Shown: positions 9,973-15,272 of the stretch, piece after piece
Numbering within the stretch: position 1 is the first letter of the stretch
How the letters are laid out: each line of letters begins with the position of its first letter
NCBI GenBank assembly: GCA_000151295.1
Contig: GG745361.1
Span: 34,481 to 49,752 of the forward strand
Length of the DNA stretch: 15,272 nt
Direction of reading: 5' to 3'
Source of the DNA: Allomyces macrogynus ATCC 38327
Taxonomy: Eukaryota > Blastocladiomycota > Blastocladiomycetes > Blastocladiales > Blastocladiaceae
The notes under the pieces: model-generated
What the model was told of the DNA's origin: nothing
Databases searched by the model: none
The model's input: the letters and a program-made list of their open reading frames with translations, nothing else
Position numbers and translations under genes: made by a program

Positions 9973-12762
9973 TCAATGCACGGCGCCGAGACTCGTCGAC
10001 GATCCAACCTGCATCATCATGATTCCCGCTGGGACGCCCCCCGCGCCCGACTGCTCGTCGAGCCAGACGCGCGCCGCGCGCACAATCTTGACCGTCGCGA
10101 TCCCCGCATCGCTCGGCTCGACGAGCGCCGGGAAGTACGTGAAGAGCACCCGGTCAAACGCCGACAGCGACGCGTTCTGGTTGATCGCGCCGTCCATCCA
10201 CCGCGAGTCCAAGGGCGCGCCCGGGCGCACATCGACAAGCGACGCGCCCGGGTTGGCCGCGACGACACGCGCCCACCGCACGGCACTCGTCACAAACATG
10301 TCGCGGAACCCAGCAGCGACGGATGCCGGGACCACGTTTTCGGTGAGCCCAATTCGTTCGGCCAGGTCCTGGTAGGCGTCACGCGCACGCGTACGCACGT
10401 CGTCAGCCCAGGCCGGGACCAAGTGCTGGATCGCGGCCGGGTCCAAGTCATTCCCATTCTCTTCGGCCACCGTCGATGCCGCATCGTGCGCCGTGGAAAC
10501 GGCCGACGCATTGGCTGGCAGGAGCGACGGCGTTGCCGCGGCCGTCAGGACAGCGAGGACCGCCGGTGCCGGCGCGCCGAGTTCGCGCGCGGCGTCGACG
10601 ATTCGCGGAGCAGTGGTCAAGTCAGCGAGCATCGGTACGAGCGCCTCAACCACGGCGTGCATAAGTGCGGCCTTGCGCGCCGTGCGTTCCTCAGACGCGT
10701 GAATTTCCGTCGGCGAGTGCGCACCCAGGCCCTTGGCAGCCTCGGCGACGAGGTCCGTCCAGACACGTTCGGCACACGCAGCGACGGGATCCAGCGGCAT
10801 GGCACTGGTCGGCGCCGTACTCGCCGTGCGCAGCGACCGCGCGACGCGCGACTGCACGGCGGTGAAAATTGCGTCCCATTCGTGGCCCGCGCGCATGCGG
10901 CGCGATGCCGTCATGGCGCCACCCGTGGGCTTAAACCCCGAGGGCGGGCGCAAAACAATATCCGTGAACCGCGCATCGAGGAGGACACCCGCAGGCTGGA
11001 CGAGCGAAATGAGCGTCGATGTGGCCGCACCCGACCGGCCAGCACCCGAAACAAGCGATTCGGCCACGGCGCTGTTCGCATCGACGCTAGGGCGGCGTGG
11101 CTGCCGCTTGAGCGACGCGGCCGTATTCGGGACGGGCAGTGGGACCGCCGGCGTGGGCGTGGGCGTCGAGATCGTAAGCGCAGCGGCATTGGAGAGCGAT
11201 GGGCGGCCATTCGACAGCGACGGACGGCCGCTGCCGCCCATAAACGACCGCTTCGACCGGAACGACGAGACGGACGGGCGCGGGGCCGTATCCAAGACAG
11301 CTGCAGCGAGCGGTGGACTACCCGCGCGGCGAATCGGGGACAGAGACCGTACGGAACTGTCACGAGGGACGAGCGCGGCACGGCTCGTACGCTCCTCGGG
11401 CTGGTCGTGCAAATCGCTCGGCGGGCACTCGGCAGCGAGTGCCGCGGCGGCCATCGGGTTCACGGCGCCGGACGAGCGCATATTGCCCGACGAGCGGCGC
11501 ATCACGTTTGCCGCGCCAGAGGCACCAGCGGTCCCGTCCTCGGCACTGCGCAACTGCTTGCCCTTTTGCTGCTGCTGGCGGCGGCGGTAGACGAACAGGG
11601 CCGCGGCAATCGCGAGAATCGACAGCGCAATCGCGACGCCGATACCGGCCCACGCGCCCGCGGAAATGCCATTGTTGGGTTCGGCCAGACTGCTTTCGGC
11701 GCGCGACGTTGGCGAGGCCGTGGCCGCAGTCGAGGTGGTCGTGGTCGCCGTTGCGGTCGCACTGGCACTCGTGGTGGTGGAGGACGTTGACGTTGACGTT
11801 GACGTGGTCGTGGTCGTTGCCGACGTCGAGGACGTTGGCGAGCATGGTGCCAAGTTACCGCACTTCCCGGGTCCGGAAGCGCACACGCCAGACGGGACGT
11901 TGCACTGGCTACCGATATGGAAATAAAGCGCCGTCAAAAGTGTGCTCGTTTCCGGAATGCGAATGGAAAGTCGAGTCGAGTCGGAGTCGTCATACCTGAT
12001 GCTCGCGGGAAGCTCGATGGGACCCGTGACGGGATTTCCTTGCAGGTTGCTAGAAAAGCGAATGGTTAGCAAGCGTCGCTGCGGCGACAAACAGGCCATG
12101 ACCACCGAAATAACGCACATGTTGCCCAGTTGCGGGAAGCGCGAAAGATCAGGAACCGTCTTGATGTTGTTCTTCGACAGATCTCTGCAGAATCAGACCA
12201 ACATGGGCATCAGTCCGTCGTCCATCGAGCGCGAGCGCGAGAAGAGGCCGTACAGGGTCTTCAAGTTAGGCAGAGTCGCAAGGTTGCCGGGGAAAGCGTT
12301 GAGATTGGCATTGGCGAGCTTGCTGGTCATGATGAAGCGCAGGGACAAGTCAGGGGCATAAACGTTTGAGGGACTTGCTGCCGCCGGAAAGGCAAATGGA
12401 GAGCGTACAGCGCTTCCAAGGCCGTGAGCTGCGAGAAGGCGGACCCGCTCTGCACGGCATCGGGCTTGATGGAGACGCCGGCCGCGACTTCGTTGAGGAA
12501 CTCGCTAAGTGCAATGACAAGCGCGCACCGCGTCAGCACGAACATTCTCTGAACAGCATTCAGGTCCGACAGGGGCCCGGATCCACTCGCGAGCAGCGGC
12601 CGCAGCAGCAGCAGCAGCAGAGAACAAGTACAGGGACGAGATGCGGCCTTCGCTATTGCACTGGATGTTGGCGATGCCCGGGAACAGATGGCAGCAGGCC
12701 CAAGGGTCGACAGCGCCCGGTGTGAAGAGCGACGAGACGGCCGCGCAGTCGGCGTCGGTCAT
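9973..12762 (-). CDS. Leucine-rich-repeat single-pass membrane protein, six exons
   Basis: Probable cell-surface protein; ligand and partners unknown. Exons on the minus strand: 12762-12632, 12504-12409, 12322-12254, 12184-12119, 12049-11996, 11908-9973, giving 783 residues. Introns are 127, 86, 69, 69 and 87 nt, all phase 2, with donors GTACTT, GTACGC, GTACGG, GTGCGT and GTATGA. Order of parts: Cys-rich cap (C6, WACC at 21-24, C35); LRRs at about 41-138 (KLANANLNAFPGNLATLPNL, DLSKNNIKTVPDLSRFPQL, NLQGNPVTGPI); a second Cys cap (C141, C148, C155, C161); a Ser/Thr stalk (162-218), likely O-glycosylated; a membrane helix (about 222-246, ending VYRRR); and a cytoplasmic part of about 535 residues with a GRPSLSN duplication and Ala-rich helices. 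No kinase or other known domain was recognised. No signal peptide precedes the cap from ATG 12762. The frame stays open about six codons upstream of the Met-containing HAPAT context and closes at a TGA, so an unseen 5' exon may supply the signal peptide. Confidence 0.88.
12602..12620. repeat. CAG/CTG trinucleotide repeat inside LRR gene intron 1
   Basis: About six perfect GCA units (CTG on the coding strand) lie inside the 127-nt first intron of the LRR gene, the longest intron found here. An interrupted GCAGCGGCC flank precedes it. Read as coding it would give an Ala run, but the splice model removes it. Confidence 0.85.
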
Positions 12763-13740
12763 GGTTGCTGGTGCGTGCGAGGCAGTGGTCGGTTCGATTC
12801 AAGTTTTTGATCGGACGTTGGTCGGTGAAGTGCAGCTTGGTTGGTCGAGACGAGTCGAGTCGACCAGTCCAGGCAGCCAAAAGTCGAGGCGGGGCCCGCA
12901 GCAAGAGCACCAGTGGGGGAGCGCGAGCGCTACGCAGGAGAATGCGGGGAGTGGGCAGTTGCGCCAAGAGCTGGAAGTGGAGCAGTGTCGGTCGATGTGC
13001 GGAGAGGTGAGGTGCGCAGACGTTGGCCTGCAAGCACAGATGCAGAACAAGAGCTTCGAGCTCGACTTGGCTTCACCTGCAGAGCAAAACTCTGCACTGT
13101 CTGTGGCCGGCACGACCCTTTTTGAGCGCGCAGACGTGGACCTGGACGGGGATGTTGCCGAAAACGACGCGCACTCACGGCACGGCGTGGCGAACGCGGG
13201 AGGGAGCGCCACGCCGAGTCGACGATTGCAGCAAGCGTTGCGAGTGGTGATACTTCTCGATATGGGAGGCGCTCAACCGCCAGGATGAGCTCCGCCGCAA
13301 AGAAGATCCCCGGGCCGCCCCTCGGCCGCCGTTCAGTCACGGCCACCAGTGGCGCCCGTTGCGCATGTGCGCGCGCGGGGCCCGCCATTTCGGCGGACGC
13401 CGCTGCCCCTGCTGAGCGTCGCAAGCTGCTGCCGGCTGCTGCCGTTGGTGAGAGCGATGCGGGCCGATCAAGCGCAGCAAGTTCACGAAGAAGGTGCAGC
13501 AGGTCAAGATGACGTGGAGGCCTGCCAGACCTCGCGTGCCGGGTGCGTCGCATGGCTCATGTGCTTTTCGGCCGCAGTCTTGCTTGGTCTTGCTTGCTCT
13601 TGCCCGACACTGCCGCCAGCCACTGCTGACGAACACTGATCCAGCAACGATTCGCCGACGAATCTCTCAGAGAAGGTCGCTGCACCAGCGACCGACGCAC
13701 GAGCACCACCACCAAGTTTTGGACACCAAACGCGATCAAC
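12763..13740. other. Divergent intergenic region with unresolved coding-like stretches
   Basis: Lies between the 5' end of the LRR gene (-) and the start of the ZPR1-like gene (+), so it should hold both promoters. Two short stretches have high third-position GC and protein-like content. On plus, 13251-13415 is an open frame without a usable start (beginning YFSIWEALNRQDELRRKED and ending ARHFGGRRCPC). On minus, about 13073-13171 contains VVFGNIPVQVHVCALKKGRA. A longer minus frame (13553-12930) contains GIFFAAELILAVERLP but has mixed codon use. I could not join these into a gene with a start and consistent splice sites, so none is annotated as a CDS. The last 100 nt before 13741 are C/A-rich, a likely 5' leader. 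Confidence 0.4.
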
Positions 13741-14484
13741 ATGGCCGACCACCAGCAGCAGCCGCCGCACGCCGGCCCGCAACTGTCGATCGACGCGCCC
13801 GAGCGCCGGCCCGGCATCGAGCTCGGCCACCAGGAAGTGCAGCGCATCATCGAGGAGCTCGACACCGTCTACACGCAATCGCAGACTGAGTGGCTGCAGG
13901 CCGCCGCCGTCGCCGAGTTCCTGTGCCTCTCGCTCGGCTACGAAGACGTGCAAGAACTCGAAGACGCACTGCAGGGCACCTTCACCGAGTTTTTGAGCAT
14001 GCTGCCCAACGTGCGCACCACATTCCGCCCGGACCCGGAGACCCAAAAACCCGCGCTCTACTTCCAGGTCGTGCCGGAGCCGCCGCAGGACCAGTGGGTC
14101 TGCAAACGGCTCGAGTACCACGTGCGTGAGCGCAACCATCTCTGGAACGTGCTTCTCAAGTCGTCGCACGCCCGGGTCGAGGTGCCGGACCTTGGGCTCG
14201 AATTTGCCGTGGATGGCCGCAAGAAAATTGATACGGTCTGGAATTACTTGTCGGCTGCCGCGCTCGATCTCGGCATGCACGTGCAGACCAACGTGGGCAT
14301 CACCGATGACGAGACCGACAAGACGCTCGCTGTCATTGAAGGGCTCGCGGCACTGCGCGACCTTGAGCGGCCGTGGACGCTCGTTGTCGTGGACCCGTCG
14401 GGCACGTCGACTTTTTCGGACATGACCGACGTGGTCGTGATCGATAACTACGTTGACACGGGCAGTCACGTCGACCAGCCGTGA
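13741..14484 (+). CDS. Protein with ZPR1-like domain but without the zinc finger
   Basis: An intact single-exon gene of 247 residues; ATG is in AACATGGCC context and TGA ends at 14484. ZPR1 proteins bind translation elongation factor 1A and contain two C4 zinc fingers, each followed by a beta-rich domain. Residues about 144-222 resemble that beta-rich domain: ARVEVPDLGLEF corresponds to the v.IPEl.l strand, IDTVWNYLSAAALDLG to the ttvEGll..i..dL helix, and PWTLVVVDPSG to the Pf.l.lDDPaGNS motif. The protein has only two cysteines (C62, C121), so no C4 finger can form. The preceding region (31-115) is a separate helical domain (VAEFLCLSLGYEDVQELEDAL, FTEFLSMLPNV). I recall similar finger-less ZPR1-like proteins in other protists and zoosporic lineages, but cannot confirm this. 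Function is unknown; an elongation-factor or chaperone-like role would be inference only. No signal peptide or membrane helix. Confidence 0.75.
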   Translation: MADHQQQPPHAGPQLSIDAPERRPGIELGHQEVQRIIEELDTVYTQSQTEWLQAAAVAEFLCLSLGYEDVQELEDALQGTFTEFLSMLPNVRTTFRPDPETQKPALYFQVVPEPPQDQWVCKRLEYHVRERNHLWNVLLKSSHARVEVPDLGLEFAVDGRKKIDTVWNYLSAAALDLGMHVQTNVGITDDETDKTLAVIEGLAALRDLERPWTLVVVDPSGTSTFSDMTDVVVIDNYVDTGSHVDQP

Positions 14485-14891
14485 TCCATGGTCGTTCGTT
14501 GCTGGTTGCTTGGTCCATTTTTTCTCGTTCGCCGAGTGTTAGCAAAAATAACGTGTATCCTGTTACACTTTGTTTCGATGGCTCGATTCTGGAATTGCTT
14601 TCAGAGCCCGCGAGATGATTTCCGAGATTGCAACCTTTTATCGTTTGCTCAAACCAGCCGGGCAGGTTGGTTTTGAACAGGTTGGATCGGGTTTGCGGCG
14701 TGTTGTACTCTCACGAGTCAAAAAGCATGTATGGAGGATATGACACGGTTCACAAGTGTTCTTCTTGCCTTTTGGCCTCCAGTCCACCTGAAATTTCCTC
14801 CACAGTCACTGGCGCAGCGACTCCTGCACTGCGTTGGAGCAGCGCAACCGTCTCTCGCACCATCGCCCCGGATCGCGACCCGCGCGCCAAA
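14485..14891. other. Convergent intergenic region, 3' of both flanking genes
   Basis: About 400 nt between the ZPR1-like stop and the stop of the minus-strand gene. It is AT-richer than its neighbours, with T runs (CCATTTTTTCTCG near 14520) and GCAAAAATAACG. This is consistent with two 3' UTRs facing each other. No gene or repeat was recognised. Confidence 0.55.
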
Positions 14892-15272
14892 CTAGCAGCG
14901 GAAATGAGAAGATGAGAACACACTTCGCAAATCGAAACCAGAACGAAGCCCGCACATTTCATCGAGCCGCCGCACCACCTCGTCGACCCGACCTATCTCA
15001 CCCGATTCCTTGCGCCTTGCTTGCCGCTGCAAGTCGTCGAAGGACACGTTCAGAAACGTGCGCGCGATCCGGTCGGCGCGCGCCGCCAGTGCCGGGCTCG
15101 ACACGTCCTCGAGCACCGCGACCTTGTCCACCGCGGACTGCGGCGGGTGCACTTGGATCACGCACCACCGCACGACTTCGCGCACTACCCCCTCCAAGCT
15201 CCGGATCCGAGTCTTGGCGTCGTGCAATTCCCGGCGGCAATGGTCGACACTGCGCTCGGCGTCCGTCCTAAA
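14892..15272 (-). CDS. Unidentified helical protein, C-terminal part (5' end outside window)
   Basis: On the minus strand the frame is open from the window edge (15272) to TAG at 14892-14894, about 126 residues. I do not recognise the family. The first half is probably helical and partly coiled-coil (ERSVDHCRRELHDAKTRIRS, then LEGVVREVVRWCVIQVHP), followed by a second helical region (SPALAARADRIARTFL, FDDLQRQARRKE). Third-position GC is high until about 14955 and falls over the last 20 residues (FDLRSVFSSSHFRC). This may mark the true C-terminus or an unspliced intron beginning at a GGTGAGA after ARRKESG. The window edge reads TTTAG on this strand, so an intron acceptor could sit exactly there. 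The opposite-strand frame is Arg/Pro-rich and looks like a shadow. Confidence 0.5.
   Translation of the reverse strand, partial: FRTDAERSVDHCRRELHDAKTRIRSLEGVVREVVRWCVIQVHPPQSAVDKVAVLEDVSSPALAARADRIARTFLNVSFDDLQRQARRKESGEIGRVDEVVRRLDEMCGLRSGFDLRSVFSSSHFRC

Noticed and set aside
9793..11790. 665-residue open frame on plus, antisense to the LRR gene
   Set aside because: Its product is Arg/His/Gly-rich low complexity. The opposite strand carries a coherent stalk, membrane helix and tail with normal codon bias.
12050..12120. Met at 12120 (minus) as start of a 715-residue protein
   Set aside because: The ATG arises from the junction bases AT plus the donor G, and the following residues (CVISVVMACLS...) come from an intron with GTGCGT donor, GCTAAC branch and TCTAG acceptor. 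Removing it restores the LRR pattern.
12323..12640. Frameshifts in the LRR gene (first impression from discontinuous frames)
   Set aside because: Introns at 12505-12631 and 12323-12408 with matching phase and branch points restore continuous repeats without any indel.
14834..15271. Plus-strand 145-residue frame at the window end
   Set aside because: Arg/Pro/Ser-rich composition typical of a shadow; the minus frame has helical protein-like content and better codon bias.

Overview
The window looks like nuclear DNA of a fungus. The evidence is a Zn2Cys6 binuclear-cluster regulator, a VID27 gene, and short introns (about 67-127 nt) with CTRAY-type branch points. The DNA is GC-rich, with strong G/C preference at third codon positions in the confident genes. 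A zoosporic or early-diverging fungus (for example a Blastocladiomycete) would fit the LRR membrane protein and the divergent ZPR1-like protein. That placement is inference from sequence character only.

Layout. (1) 2-697 (+): C-terminal part of a probable Misato/DML1 mitochondrial-inheritance protein, cut by the window edge. (2) 1028-3725 (+): VID27 homologue with one clear intron; its first ~300 nt can only be followed by changing frame several times. (3) 4523-7941 (+): complete five-exon Zn2Cys6 transcription factor (1042 aa as spliced here) with a fungal-trans domain and an Ala/Pro/Trp-rich C-terminus. (4) 7942-9972: about 2 kb between convergent genes with no recognisable gene. (5) 9973-12762 (-): six-exon LRR single-pass membrane protein (783 aa as spliced) whose extracellular repeats are split by introns all in the same phase. 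(6) 12763-13740: intergenic or unresolved, with short open stretches of coding-like composition on both strands. (7) 13741-14484 (+): intact single-exon gene for a protein with a ZPR1-like domain but no zinc finger. (8) 14892-15272 (-): C-terminal part of an unidentified, probably helical protein.

Reading ORFs alone is misleading here, because the regulator and the LRR protein are fragmented by introns. I resolved them by joining frames at GT...AG pairs and requiring phase agreement, branch-point sequences and restoration of family motifs. Nine of these ten introns have a donor beginning GTAC, GTGC or GTAT, and the tenth (VID27) has a GTGCGC option. No operon-like cooperation is implied: these are separate eukaryotic genes. 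The regulator and the LRR membrane protein are the most lineage-specific. I saw no mobile element, CRISPR array or rRNA, and no tRNA that I could support.
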